From: CBDDKU01 sp965230375
GTDB lineage: Bacteria; Bacteroidota; Bacteroidia; Flavobacteriales_D; Cryomorphaceae
Direction: 5' to 3'
Length of the DNA: 64,000 nt
Assembly (NCBI GenBank): GCA_965230375.1
Contig: CBDDKU010000028.1
Span: 62,001 to 126,000 of the forward strand
Shown here: one piece after another, positions 53,239 through 62,458 of the stretch
How positions within the stretch are numbered: position 1 is the stretch's first letter
Layout of the letters: the number at the start of each line of letters is the position of its first letter
Translations under genes and position numbers: made by a program
The notes under the pieces: generated by a model
Databases searched by the model: none
Told to the model about the DNA's origin: nothing
The model's input: the letters and a program-made list of their open reading frames with translations, nothing else

Positions 53239-54345
53239 ATGATCCATTTATTGGACTATTTTAAAACAAACCTTTTTTATGTATTTGCTGCATCCTTGGG
53301 TGTGTTTTCTAGTGCACAGCTCTATGGCCAGGCTGCTGATTCTACAACTTATCCGTACGTCCTACCAATATGGGGACAAAAAGTGCAGGATCGAGGTTTT
53401 GCGGATCAACTACAGTTGCCATTTGGCTTGAATGTCAATTACGTAAACTATTTTGCTGATATCGAGATTACGGAGTTTGAGCTTCTGGTAGGAGGAAAGG
53501 ACTTTTCGGGTGTGATCAATCCGGAGACACTCAATTTCACCAATGTAGATGCAACGACAAACGGAGTGAATCTACGCGCCGATGCATGGGTTTTACCCTT
53601 TTTGAATGTTTATGGGATGTTCTCGGCGGTGACTGGTGGTACCAATGTGACCCTTCAGCCAACGTGGAGAGACGCGACCGGTGAGATTATCTTACAGCTG
53701 CCGCAGTTCTCTTCAGATGTGGACTTTGACGCCACAGCATTCGGTCTGGGTACTACCATGATATTTGGTTGGAACGACTACTTTTCAAGTGTTGATGCTA
53801 ACTACTCAACAACTCGAACTGAACTACTCGATGACGATGTGGACTATCTGACATTGTCTGCCCGTCTGGGGCGAAAATTCAATCTGAGCAAGACCAATAA
53901 GGAATTGTTTATCGCACCCTATGCAGGAATGATGTATCGCGATTTTGTTGGGGCGGATGGAAGCAGTGGAAGAATTGGCTTTGATGAAGTCTTTCCCGAT
54001 TTGGATGAGTCATTTAATACAAATGTGAATGATAAGCTCGCTGAAAACCAGGCTGTCATAGACAATCCTGATACGCCAGCAACCGAACGGATAAAGCTTC
54101 AAGCGCAAAATCAGGCGATTGAAACTATTCGCGATCGAGTTAATGATAGCGGAATTTTCACCACGGAGATCAATTACTTCATCAAGAAGGAATTGGTCCA
54201 GCGGATCACCTTCCAATTTGGTTTCAACCTACAAATGAGCAAGAAGTGGATGCTGCGTGGCGAGTACGGCGTATCTGATTCGCAACGCTTTCTGATGACC
54301 GGACTTCAATATCGGTTCGGTGTCCGTAAAAAGGCCTTGAGGTAA
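53239..54345 (+). CDS. Exported beta-barrel-like protein of unknown function
   Basis: A 368-residue protein with an N-terminal signal (YVFAASLGVFSSAQLYGQ after a short polar lead). The mature part alternates aromatic and polar residues, contains long strands (FELLVGGKDFSGVINPETL, WVLPFLNVYGMFSAVTGG), and ends with strands MSKKWMLRGEYGVSD and LMTGLQYRFGVR, consistent with an outer-membrane barrel. A 70-residue Asn/Gln-rich loop (about 255-305) interrupts it. I do not recognise a named family. Probably co-transcribed with the DUF1254 gene. Confidence 0.65.
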   Translation: MIHLLDYFKTNLFYVFAASLGVFSSAQLYGQAADSTTYPYVLPIWGQKVQDRGFADQLQLPFGLNVNYVNYFADIEITEFELLVGGKDFSGVINPETLNFTNVDATTNGVNLRADAWVLPFLNVYGMFSAVTGGTNVTLQPTWRDATGEIILQLPQFSSDVDFDATAFGLGTTMIFGWNDYFSSVDANYSTTRTELLDDDVDYLTLSARLGRKFNLSKTNKELFIAPYAGMMYRDFVGADGSSGRIGFDEVFPDLDESFNTNVNDKLAENQAVIDNPDTPATERIKLQAQNQAIETIRDRVNDSGIFTTEINYFIKKELVQRITFQFGFNLQMSKKWMLRGEYGVSDSQRFLMTGLQYRFGVRKKALR

Positions 54346-54377
54346 TAATAATTGTTCATGTCGCATCTGAAAGGTAG

Positions 54378-54653
54378 CTGATTAAGTATACAAACCGCAA
54401 ACATTGGATTTGTGCAGATTTCTTCTTCTCGTGTGGTGGACGAACAGAGATTGATAACATTTGTCAGGGAAATGTTTTTGATCAATTCTCTAAAGGACTA
54501 TCAGCGGGTTACTCCGTTCTCGATTCGCCTATGATTCATTTGAGCTATGTAACGATTTGGTTTTCTGATGGTAATTATGATGTGATCAGGTTTCCGGCAA
54601 CTTTATTAATTCCTTCATGGTCAGATCGTAAAGCACTGACTCATGTTGATTGA
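54378..54653 (+). other. 91-codon open stretch without a start, possible gene remnant
   Basis: The 349-bp gap between the barrel gene and the next minus-strand gene holds a frame open from 54378 to a TGA at 54651. It has no ATG until codon 53 or so (MIHLSYVTIWF). The translation (CGGRTEIDNICQGNVFDQFS and onward) is not obviously random, but I recognise no family. It could be a decayed gene or chance. No repeat or terminator stands out here. Confidence 0.2.
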
Positions 54654-54694
54654 AATTACATTATCTATGGATTGGTCGCAGGCAAGTTCAAGTC

Positions 54695-56050
54695 TTACCC
54701 TATCCGCACCATTTCTGAAATCAACTCCTGGAGTTCGGGTTTGATTTGAGTGCTAAACTCGGTCTTTAGGGAAGAAAGCTGATTGTCAAATTCTTTCTGT
54801 GACAGGCGTACTTCTCGATATGAAGCTCCCAGCATAAGGATGGAAAGGTAGGGGAGTAGGCCTGATTTTCGCTCTTGCTCCACTAATTTGTATTTGCGTT
54901 CGATCTTCATCATCCGCTCCGTTTCATTGGCTTGAAGTAAGGCGAAAAAGAATATTCGAAAAAAGTAGTTCCAATGGTGCTGCATGATCTGCTTGCCCAT
55001 TTCATCCAGAAAGCGATCTGCCAGGCGGACACTGCGTTTGAACTGCCCCAATCGATTTAGACACCTGCAATAATTGGCCATAAAGATCACTCGTCTACCT
55101 TTACTCCGCGTAGATTTGAACGCGTGCATCGAATCGTTCATGTTTGTGATTGCCGTCTCACAACGATTCAAATGCACCAATACACTGCTGTAGTTGTTGA
55201 GGTAGTAGAGAAAGTCTTCCGTAAAGTGTTTGATCGATTGGCGTCCGCAGAAGGCAGCTTCTTCGTAACGTTTCTGATAATTGAGCAAGAGAAGTTTGTT
55301 GGCATAGAAATTCGAGAGAATGCGCGGTGAATAGAACTCACCGCTGAAGATGGCGCGTTCAAGTACTTCCATGGGTTCAATCACCCGATCAATTTTCTTT
55401 CTGTCGATGTGATACATCATAAATGACACCAGGGCGCTGTACCTGTTCTTTTTGCTCAAGCTGGCATCGTAGAAGATTTCTAATAGCCAATTCAGATCTG
55501 ATTCCAGATCTGCGGACTTTTCACCAAATACGATCTTATCGGTAATCGAGTTGATCTTTTCGGTGGTTTGGAGATTGTGTAAATAGATTTCCCGGTGCTG
55601 ATCTAAGAATTCTCTAACAGATTTGACATCCTTTTCGCGATAGCGCCGGACCAGGTACTCATCAAATTTCTCCACCAGCCGATAAAAGCTCCCCATGTGA
55701 TACCAGCCGGGCTCAAACATCTCAATTTCGCGGATGATTCTCGTTTGCTCTTGTGGCGGAATAGCATCGGTGTTTATCTGGTAGTTTGATCGGCTTATCC
55801 ACTCGTAGTACGTGTCAACATCTACCTTGGAAAGCTTGTGCTTTATGCTGTTCTGAAGCTTCGAATACTTACGTGGATCGATCGTGTCGTCAAAATCTCG
55901 CTTGGAGTTTTCAAGACAGACGCGATCTTCAGCTATGGCCAATATTTCGTGAAGTTCAGCATCGCGATAGTCGTTGTTTGACCTTACATAAGCTATTTCC
56001 GAAGGAAACAGCCCATCGATAAAAGCGGTGAATTTCTTGAGTTTGGCCAT
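54695..56050 (-). CDS. Helical-repeat protein of unknown function
   Basis: A 451-residue soluble protein with no signal peptide. It is almost all helix and very rich in Arg, Lys, Glu, Tyr and Phe. The region about 230-400 has TPR-like helix pairs (ILSNFYANKLLLLNYQKRYEE, NNYSSVLVHLNRCETAITNM, MANYCRCLNRLGQFKRSVRL). I do not recognise a named family; a cytosolic scaffold or regulator is plausible. Its ATG lies 9 bp upstream of the next gene's stop in transcript order, so it may be the last gene of the 57-64 kb operon. Confidence 0.65.
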   Translation of the reverse strand: MAKLKKFTAFIDGLFPSEIAYVRSNNDYRDAELHEILAIAEDRVCLENSKRDFDDTIDPRKYSKLQNSIKHKLSKVDVDTYYEWISRSNYQINTDAIPPQEQTRIIREIEMFEPGWYHMGSFYRLVEKFDEYLVRRYREKDVKSVREFLDQHREIYLHNLQTTEKINSITDKIVFGEKSADLESDLNWLLEIFYDASLSKKNRYSALVSFMMYHIDRKKIDRVIEPMEVLERAIFSGEFYSPRILSNFYANKLLLLNYQKRYEEAAFCGRQSIKHFTEDFLYYLNNYSSVLVHLNRCETAITNMNDSMHAFKSTRSKGRRVIFMANYCRCLNRLGQFKRSVRLADRFLDEMGKQIMQHHWNYFFRIFFFALLQANETERMMKIERKYKLVEQERKSGLLPYLSILMLGASYREVRLSQKEFDNQLSSLKTEFSTQIKPELQELISEMVRIG

Positions 56051-56059
56051 ATCAAAAGG

Positions 56060-57022
56060 CTAATCTACCGAAAGAAACTTCAGTATTTCAGCATTTACCT
56101 CGCTGGCTTTTTCGAAAGATACAAAGTGACCGGCTTTCGGGATGACTACCGCTTTGGCATTGGGAATCATTTGGGCTCCGAGCTCGGCTATATCTTTTGG
56201 AAATCCACCGTGCATGTATCTGTTCGGGATGAGTGCGTCGGCTTTTCCCATGATGATAATGGTTGGCTGAGTAATCTTCGGTAGATCTCTAAAGACTGGC
56301 TCATCAACCATGCCCGAAACGCATTTTACGATGACATTGCAGTACCAATAAAACTCTTCGCCTGCTCCAGTGATGGCGTATCGATCCCTGATCATAAAGA
56401 AGGCATCTCTGGGCATTTTATAAAAGTTGTGCCCAAGGTTGGATTCCATAGATTCCAATGTGGTCAGCATAACACCTTTGGCGGTGATTCCTTCGCGAAA
56501 CCATTCTTTCTCTCCTTCCGAAAAAGTCTCAATTCCTGCAGGCGCGATTAAAACGAGTTTTTCGACGAGTTCGGGATATTTTAAGGAGGCTACGATGGAA
56601 ATTTGTCCTCCCATGGAATGTCCACAGAGAATGACCTGATCAATGCCAAGCGAGTCGGTAAACTCCTTCACAATGTCGGCGTAAAAGGTCATCGAGCCCT
56701 TGTAGTTCCCTTTCGATGACATTCCATATCCGGGCAAGTCAATGGCGATACAGCGATAGCTCTGCTTTAGCTCTTCAATGTTTTTCATCCAGGCCTTCGA
56801 ATAACTGCCCAATCCGTGGATAAAAAGGATGGTTTCGTCACCGGCACCTTCATCCATATAACCCACAGTAATTTCGTTGCTTACGTCCTGGTGCTTCACT
56901 GGGTAGGGGTACTCAATGTCGCTGAATCGCTCAACTTTCTTCAAGTCTTTGTAAAACCCCTGTCCGAAAAGCGAAGTGGATACAAAACAGAGAAATGCGA
57001 TATGTAGAATAGAATACTTCAT
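56060..57022 (-). CDS. Exported alpha/beta hydrolase
   Basis: A 320-residue protein using the start at 57022, which gives the signal peptide MKYSILHIAFLCFVSTSLFGQ; an upstream ATG at 57064 would lie inside the preceding gene. Alpha/beta-hydrolase features: oxyanion HGLGSYSKAW, nucleophile CGHSMGGQ (S136), an acid in IMGKADALIP, and His in IPKAGHFVSFEKA. Two bases separate it from the stop of the outer-membrane protein gene. Likely a periplasmic esterase or lipase acting on the substrate of the operon; specificity unknown. Confidence 0.85.
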   Translation of the reverse strand: MKYSILHIAFLCFVSTSLFGQGFYKDLKKVERFSDIEYPYPVKHQDVSNEITVGYMDEGAGDETILFIHGLGSYSKAWMKNIEELKQSYRCIAIDLPGYGMSSKGNYKGSMTFYADIVKEFTDSLGIDQVILCGHSMGGQISIVASLKYPELVEKLVLIAPAGIETFSEGEKEWFREGITAKGVMLTTLESMESNLGHNFYKMPRDAFFMIRDRYAITGAGEEFYWYCNVIVKCVSGMVDEPVFRDLPKITQPTIIIMGKADALIPNRYMHGGFPKDIAELGAQMIPNAKAVVIPKAGHFVSFEKASEVNAEILKFLSVD

Positions 57023-57024
57023 AA

Positions 57025-58629
57025 TTAAAACATGAGCCATTTGAATGCAACGTAAAACAACCACGGATCGACTGGGCGGGTGTTGAGCCTTTCGTCGGCA
57101 GCGACAAATTCATCACCGTTAGCTTTTGGGGCGTCGTAGAAGTCTCCTAGAGTGACATGTGCGCCTCGCACTTCCACTTCCATCAATGTTTTGATCTTCC
57201 AAATTAGACCGAGGTTCAACTCTGTGCCAATTTCAGTTCCTCCACGCGGAAGTGAAGCGTTTGACATGGCATAAGCTACATTTGCCGTACCGATAAACTT
57301 GTGTGGAACAATGGCCTTTTTAACCTGGAAGTTTACTGCATTTAGCCCGGCTCCCAAGTTTGAAATATCGCTAATCAGCGGCATATAGCGGTTCACAACA
57401 TTTCCGGAAGGAAAGAGAATATTCGGCCCGACGGCGATGGGTAAGTTACCAGGTGCACCCCAGGTGTTTCCTGTGATTACTCCGTTGTATTCGCCATCCG
57501 ATATTCCATCGTCATCGCCTGTGGTGTAGATCCAATCGACAATCACTTCATCGTCTTCGGTATTTCCGTGTCGGAATCCGTATTTGAGATTTGCGCCGAA
57601 TCCGCTGATTTTAGTCACTCGGGCAGTTTCACCTTGAATATCTCCAACGTTATAATTGAAGAAGCCAGATAGCTTATGGCGGTTGTAAGCGTATTCTCGG
57701 TTGTAGTCAAAAAATGCACCGAGCCAGGTCACATTGGTTTCGTAGTCGGTGTCAGGGAAGCTAAAACGGTACGCTCCGGTATAATCCGTCAGAAGGCTTT
57801 TTGGTCCTTGGCCAAGAATAGATGCCCCACCTTGCCCATTCGACTTGTCATTGATATGGTACACCGATCCACCAATGCTTAATTGTGGAACGAGTTTGTA
57901 CATCCCCATCACTTTTCCAAGCCATACATCATCTTCCAACTCAATGCGGTTTTCCCAGAGATTGTATATCCCCGCTGAGATATTTCCGCGTGAAAAATCT
58001 TTCCGAACATTAATACCAGCCGCATCACCGGCCCAATACATCAGTCGATAACCGGTTTCGGTCAGCTGCTTTACCGAAGTGCGGTAGGGGTGGTAAGGGG
58101 AATCAAAAGCGCGCAGCAACCCGAAATTTATAGCCCAGCCGTAAGCGGGAACAATTTCAAGTTCTACGTTTTGAGTTTGAATATTGACAAAGTCGGCATT
58201 AAACCCAGCTCCCTGGTTTCCACCAGAACCATAGGAAGCATCACCCCAGGTCCAGTCTATCTCAAAAGAAGCGCGGAGGGTGACTTTACCATCCATCAGC
58301 TTTGGCGTATAGAGAAAGAATGGAAGGAAACGCTGTTCTACAAAACCGGTTCGAAGCGTGTCGCTGGTACGCGCTGTACTTCGGCCAAACATTCTACCAA
58401 TAACCTGCCCTTGAAAGAATTCATTTCGCGGAAAGTAGTTTGACGTGACTCCTTGTGTGAAGAACCAACCGATAAAAGTGAGTTCCTTTCCCGATTTTAT
58501 TGGGACTTCTTGGTTGAAGTAGTAGGAGTTTTCGCCGCTGATCGTATCTGCAGGAGCAGGCGAGTATTGAGCCGTTATCGTTCCGTAGGAGAAACCGATG
58601 ATGGCAATTAGGTAGAGTTTGAGCCGCAT
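57025..58629 (-). CDS. Large outer-membrane beta-barrel protein
   Basis: A 534-residue exported protein (MRLKLYLIAIIGFSYGTITAQ) with dense barrel strands and a C-terminal aromatic end (FYVAFKWLMF). Segments such as VTLRASFEIDWTWGD, YGWAINFGLLRAFDSPYHPY and LKYGFRHGNTEDDEVIVDW resemble the alginate-export/porin-type barrels. It probably admits the operon substrate through the outer membrane. Upstream is a 16-bp perfect hairpin, downstream an alpha/beta hydrolase after 2 bp. Confidence 0.7.
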   Translation of the reverse strand: MRLKLYLIAIIGFSYGTITAQYSPAPADTISGENSYYFNQEVPIKSGKELTFIGWFFTQGVTSNYFPRNEFFQGQVIGRMFGRSTARTSDTLRTGFVEQRFLPFFLYTPKLMDGKVTLRASFEIDWTWGDASYGSGGNQGAGFNADFVNIQTQNVELEIVPAYGWAINFGLLRAFDSPYHPYRTSVKQLTETGYRLMYWAGDAAGINVRKDFSRGNISAGIYNLWENRIELEDDVWLGKVMGMYKLVPQLSIGGSVYHINDKSNGQGGASILGQGPKSLLTDYTGAYRFSFPDTDYETNVTWLGAFFDYNREYAYNRHKLSGFFNYNVGDIQGETARVTKISGFGANLKYGFRHGNTEDDEVIVDWIYTTGDDDGISDGEYNGVITGNTWGAPGNLPIAVGPNILFPSGNVVNRYMPLISDISNLGAGLNAVNFQVKKAIVPHKFIGTANVAYAMSNASLPRGGTEIGTELNLGLIWKIKTLMEVEVRGAHVTLGDFYDAPKANGDEFVAADERLNTRPVDPWLFYVAFKWLMF

Positions 58630-58644
58630 AGGTATGGGAATTGA

Positions 58645-58678
58645 GAAATGGGTATGAATTCAAATTCATACCCATTTC
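58645..58678 (-). terminator. 16-bp perfect hairpin between FN3 lipoprotein and outer-membrane protein genes
   Basis: Arm GAAATGGGTATGAATT (58645-58660) is the exact complement of 58663-58678 with a 2-nt spacer. No T-run follows on the minus strand. It may partially terminate or protect the upstream mRNA, giving different levels of the genes on either side. Confidence 0.6.
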
Positions 58679-58690
58679 AGTTTTAAGCCA

Positions 58691-59455
58691 TTATTGACGC
58701 GAATACTTTTGGATATTGGTCTCTCCAAATGCACCACCAGCCGTAGAACCAAACCCACCTTCTACAGTAGGAGGAGTAACTCCCGTGATAGCTGGATCTG
58801 TTTGAGCTACTTCATACCACATTGAATCAGGAGACGCAACGTAAACAGCAAATATTCCTTCTGAAGTCAATGTCGCAGGGCTCGATTGGTCTAGTACAAT
58901 GTAGTAGATCCCTTCTGCATTTGCTTCTCCATCTACAGTGTATGTTCCGTCTAGTTGAGTCTCAGCTCCATCAGATTCTGATACAACCGTGTATGTTTGG
59001 TCAGCTCTAAACTCTGCAGTAATTCCTGTAATACCAAGTCCTGCCAATAATGCTGAAACGTCGTAAGCTTCCCAGCTCCCTACAATAGGGTTTGGAGTAG
59101 AAGTAGTTACAGCCGAAGAGTAACCGCTGCTACTACCATCAGAACAGTTTGTTCTTACGTAAAAATCGTAGTCAGTGTCTGCTTCAAGATCCATCACCGT
59201 GTAAGGGTTTGTTGTTGCTTCTACGGTCGTTCCGCTTCCTTGATCAAATCCTTGCTCACCGTATTCAATTGTCCAGTTATCGCCAGTCGAACTCCAGGAT
59301 AGGGTTACTGAAGTTGACTCAGAATCATCTACAATTACGTCACTAGGAGTTGGACATGTACTTGGATTGTCGTCGCTGTCATCGTCATCGCTACATCCTG
59401 TAAAAATGAGCCCTAGGCTCAATAGTCCTAAAAAATAAAATTTAGACATTTTCAT
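58691..59455 (-). CDS. Fibronectin type III lipoprotein
   Basis: A 254-residue lipoprotein. The start at 59455 gives MKMSKFYFLGLLSLGLIFTGC followed by an Asp-rich patch (DDDDSDD), a surface-export-like signal; upstream ATGs add a meaningless N-terminus. Residues about 35-125 are a fibronectin III domain (VTLSWSSTGDNWTIEYG, LEADTDYDFYVRTN). Then comes a beta domain (TAEFRADQTYTVV, GTYTVDGEANAEGIYYIVLD) like lipocalin-type C-terminal modules. The start overlaps the acyl-CoA ligase stop by 14 bp. Probably surface exposed and part of the uptake set. Confidence 0.75.
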   Translation of the reverse strand: MKMSKFYFLGLLSLGLIFTGCSDDDDSDDNPSTCPTPSDVIVDDSESTSVTLSWSSTGDNWTIEYGEQGFDQGSGTTVEATTNPYTVMDLEADTDYDFYVRTNCSDGSSSGYSSAVTTSTPNPIVGSWEAYDVSALLAGLGITGITAEFRADQTYTVVSESDGAETQLDGTYTVDGEANAEGIYYIVLDQSSPATLTSEGIFAVYVASPDSMWYEVAQTDPAITGVTPPTVEGGFGSTAGGAFGETNIQKYSRQ

Positions 59456-60941
59456 GATTGTTGGGTTTATGTGTATTAGTGAATAAATCCAGGAGCTCCC
59501 TTTTATTGATTTTGCCCGCATCATTTACGGGTAGTTTATCTATAAAATAGATGTACCTGGGTACTTTAAATTTTGCTAAGTATTCTTTTGCGTATTCTGT
59601 GAGTTTGTATTCTGTGAGATTCGATCCTGTATTTAAAACGACAAATCCGGCTCCCGTTTCTCCCCACTTTTCATCGGGTACCCCAACTATGGCAACTTCA
59701 GATATGTCTGGGTGATTTTGAAGGGTCTTCTCCACTTCACGGGGATATACATTTTCACCTCCGCTGATATACATTTCTTTTTTTCGACCAGCTACGTAGA
59801 TGTATCCTTCTTTGTCTCGTTTAACCAGGTCTCCCGTTTTAAACCATCTTCCTTCAAAAGATGATTCGTTTGCAGCATCATTGTGCCAGTATCCTGGTGT
59901 GACATTTGGGCCGCTTAGCCAGAGTTCTCCCACTTCATTTGGGCCGCACTCCGTTCCGTCATCCCGCACTACTTTTCCATTAATGTAGAAATTGAAAAAT
60001 CCAATAGACCCTCGTTTACGGATGGTGTCGTCTTGATGAAGGGAAGTGACATTAGGGCCGACTTCTGTGAGACCGTAGCCCTGACGGATTGGCAATCCTT
60101 TCTTGGCCCAGTACTCGATAGTCGGGATCGGAAGTGCTTCTCCACCTACTATGATATACCTGATGCTCTTTAAGTTTACCTTATCAATCGATTGGGTGTC
60201 AGACATGAGTTTGAGCATAGTCGGCACAGCCATAAAAAGGGTAGAGCGGCTTTTTTCTAATTGTCTTAGAAAATCATCTGGGTCAAAATCATTTGTAAGC
60301 CATACCGTAGCTCCATGATGAAGAAAGGGAGTGATAAGTACATTCCATCCGCCCGTGTGAAAGGATGGCATACAGTTTACGGTAATGTCTTTGGAGTTGA
60401 TGTCCAGTCTCAATTGGGTATTGATACTGTTCCAAAAGAGCATCTTGTGGGTGTAGATCACACCTTTTGGTTTGCCTGTAGTTCCTGAAGAGTACAGGAT
60501 GAATATAGGGTCGTTTTCAGAGATGTCGGCCGCAATATGATTGACAGTTTCGGATCGGAGCCTATCCCAGCTAACTCTTTGAACCGTCACTTCTTCCACC
60601 AAGTGACTGAATTCCTCCTGACAAATCACAAGTTTGGCGTTGCAATCTTTAATTTGAAATTTTATCTCGTGTTTAGTGAGTCGCGTGTTCAATGGCACGA
60701 TCACGAAACCCAGCTTTTGGGCGGCGCTAAAAAGTGCGATGAAGGCCGTGTTGAAACCCGAAAGAACCACGATTCGGTCTCCTTTTTGAATGTCAAATTC
60801 TTCACGGATAGCATAGGCCATTCCCAGAGCCAAATCGTTGAGTTCAGCGTAGCTCGTTTTCCTTTCGGACCACGTTTCAACGATGGCAGTTTTTTGCCGG
60901 GAATAATGCGCCCATTTTGAAATCCAATCTAGTCCACTCAT
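59442..60941 (-). CDS. AMP-dependent acyl-CoA synthetase/ligase
   Basis: A 499-residue class I adenylate-forming enzyme. The P-loop motif SSGTTGKPKG is at 151-160, YGLTE at 289-293, and the C-terminal catalytic lysine region (DAGKINKREL) near 475-483. It activates a carboxylic acid to an acyl-AMP and then acyl-CoA. Close in length to medium- and long-chain fatty acid ligases. It overlaps the symporter stop by 4 bp, so translation is coupled to transport. Confidence 0.92.
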   Translation of the reverse strand: MSGLDWISKWAHYSRQKTAIVETWSERKTSYAELNDLALGMAYAIREEFDIQKGDRIVVLSGFNTAFIALFSAAQKLGFVIVPLNTRLTKHEIKFQIKDCNAKLVICQEEFSHLVEEVTVQRVSWDRLRSETVNHIAADISENDPIFILYSSGTTGKPKGVIYTHKMLFWNSINTQLRLDINSKDITVNCMPSFHTGGWNVLITPFLHHGATVWLTNDFDPDDFLRQLEKSRSTLFMAVPTMLKLMSDTQSIDKVNLKSIRYIIVGGEALPIPTIEYWAKKGLPIRQGYGLTEVGPNVTSLHQDDTIRKRGSIGFFNFYINGKVVRDDGTECGPNEVGELWLSGPNVTPGYWHNDAANESSFEGRWFKTGDLVKRDKEGYIYVAGRKKEMYISGGENVYPREVEKTLQNHPDISEVAIVGVPDEKWGETGAGFVVLNTGSNLTEYKLTEYAKEYLAKFKVPRYIYFIDKLPVNDAGKINKRELLDLFTNTHKPNNHENV

Positions 60942-62458
60942 ACGTCAGATGGTATTGATGAAAGTGTAACAGGATCGGGCTTGCGAATCAGCAGAATGAT
61001 TGTACCTACTGCTACCGAGGCGAGAATGGCGTAAGTCGATGCTACAGCTGGATTGTTGATTGCACCTTGCATATAAGGACCTATATCGCCATAGTACACC
61101 CCAAAGTGCACTAATATCGCAACAACGGAGCTTGCAATAGCGGCCGTTGCGTTCGTTTTCTTCGAAAACATTCCCATGACTAATGAGAAGAATGCGGCAC
61201 TGAAGAAGGCGTAAACGCCGTTTTGTGCGAATATGGCCACGCTAAGATCGGGGTTGGCTATTTGTCTGGCTGAAAAGAAGATGGTGAGCAAGGCAAGAAC
61301 GGCAATCACGAAACGATTCAATACAATCTTTTTTCTATTCGACAGAGCAGCCAATTTCTGAGAGTTGGCCAAAAGCAGATCTGAAGTGAAAGTCACCGAT
61401 AAGCTCTGTATCAGGCCTTCGAGTGTGCTGATACCCGCAGCAATAAGGCCGAGTGTCACGAAGAGTCCCATGCCGATGTTGAATCGTTCGATGATGTAGC
61501 TCGAAACGAGTTGGTCTGGTTTTATTGGGGTGCCATTTACCTGCATTTCAGGAAACGTCATTCGGGCATAGAGTCCAACGATTACCACAAGAAAAAATAC
61601 GATCATGGTTGCTATACCCGTTGCCAGAAAACGATTGACTTCTGAGCCTTTTTTCAATATCAGAGATTTGGTAATGATATGCGGCTGACATACTACGGCA
61701 ATACCAATAATGATCTGACAGAATACAATTTCGAAGTAATCTCGGTACAGGAAGCTCTCTGGGTTTGTTGGTTGAGTGAGAACTGGGTCAATCTTGTGTA
61801 GAATGGAAGTGAATCCACTCAACCCTTCTGCAAAAAAGGAGCGGCCAGAATAGAGTAGAATGATGGCTACAGCCAGCATAAGCAGCGCCTGAATTGTGTT
61901 GGTATACACAAGGGAATTGGCACCTCCAAACATCATGTATCCAAACACGAAAATGACGATCCCAATCATGACGTAGATGGGGTCAGCCTGCAAGGGTGGA
62001 GCGAGAAGTTGTGCAAGCCCAACGACAATCAATACGATGAATGTGATCAGAAGAGCAGAAATAATTGCAAACCCTGTGGCGTAGCCTTTAGAGTGGTATC
62101 TATTACCCATCCATTGAGCCATTGTCAGGGCTTTCACTCGAGTGCCATGTTCACGAAACCTTTTGGTTAGAACAATAAGGGAGATAAAAGCTGCAATGGG
62201 CATGACCAGAGCATAGGCAATGACCCCTGAGTACCCGTACAGTCCAATCAAGCCCGGATTAATAATAAAAGTAGCTGCGCTGGTCATACTCGCTGCGAGT
62301 GCAAGGCCCACGGCCACCGGCGAAAAGGCTAGACTTCCCAAGGCATAATCTTCAATGTTGGTCGTTTTCTTCGCTCCTCTGAAAACCATGAGCAAGATGA
62401 CAACCATCAGCACGAATAGCATTGCAGCAGTGGGCCATATGTTACCTGTAGCTTCCAT
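60938..62458 (-). CDS. Sodium:solute symporter
   Basis: A 506-residue inner-membrane protein with 13 or so helices, of the SSS family. Typical parts are EDYALGSLAFSPVAVGLALAASMTS near 37-61, GYMMFGGANSLVYTNTIQALLM, and LGLIAAGISTLEGLIQSLSV. It resembles the ActP/PutP-type carriers, which move small carboxylates or amino acids with Na+. Together with the ligase it suggests import of a carboxylic acid. The start abuts the preceding hydrolase stop. Confidence 0.92.
   Translation of the reverse strand: MEATGNIWPTAAMLFVLMVVILLMVFRGAKKTTNIEDYALGSLAFSPVAVGLALAASMTSAATFIINPGLIGLYGYSGVIAYALVMPIAAFISLIVLTKRFREHGTRVKALTMAQWMGNRYHSKGYATGFAIISALLITFIVLIVVGLAQLLAPPLQADPIYVMIGIVIFVFGYMMFGGANSLVYTNTIQALLMLAVAIILLYSGRSFFAEGLSGFTSILHKIDPVLTQPTNPESFLYRDYFEIVFCQIIIGIAVVCQPHIITKSLILKKGSEVNRFLATGIATMIVFFLVVIVGLYARMTFPEMQVNGTPIKPDQLVSSYIIERFNIGMGLFVTLGLIAAGISTLEGLIQSLSVTFTSDLLLANSQKLAALSNRKKIVLNRFVIAVLALLTIFFSARQIANPDLSVAIFAQNGVYAFFSAAFFSLVMGMFSKKTNATAAIASSVVAILVHFGVYYGDIGPYMQGAINNPAVASTYAILASVAVGTIILLIRKPDPVTLSSIPSDV

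Noticed and set aside
57023..57064. Upstream ATG for the exported alpha/beta hydrolase
   Set aside because: It lies inside the preceding gene and would bury the signal peptide; the ATG at 57022 puts the signal at the N-terminus.
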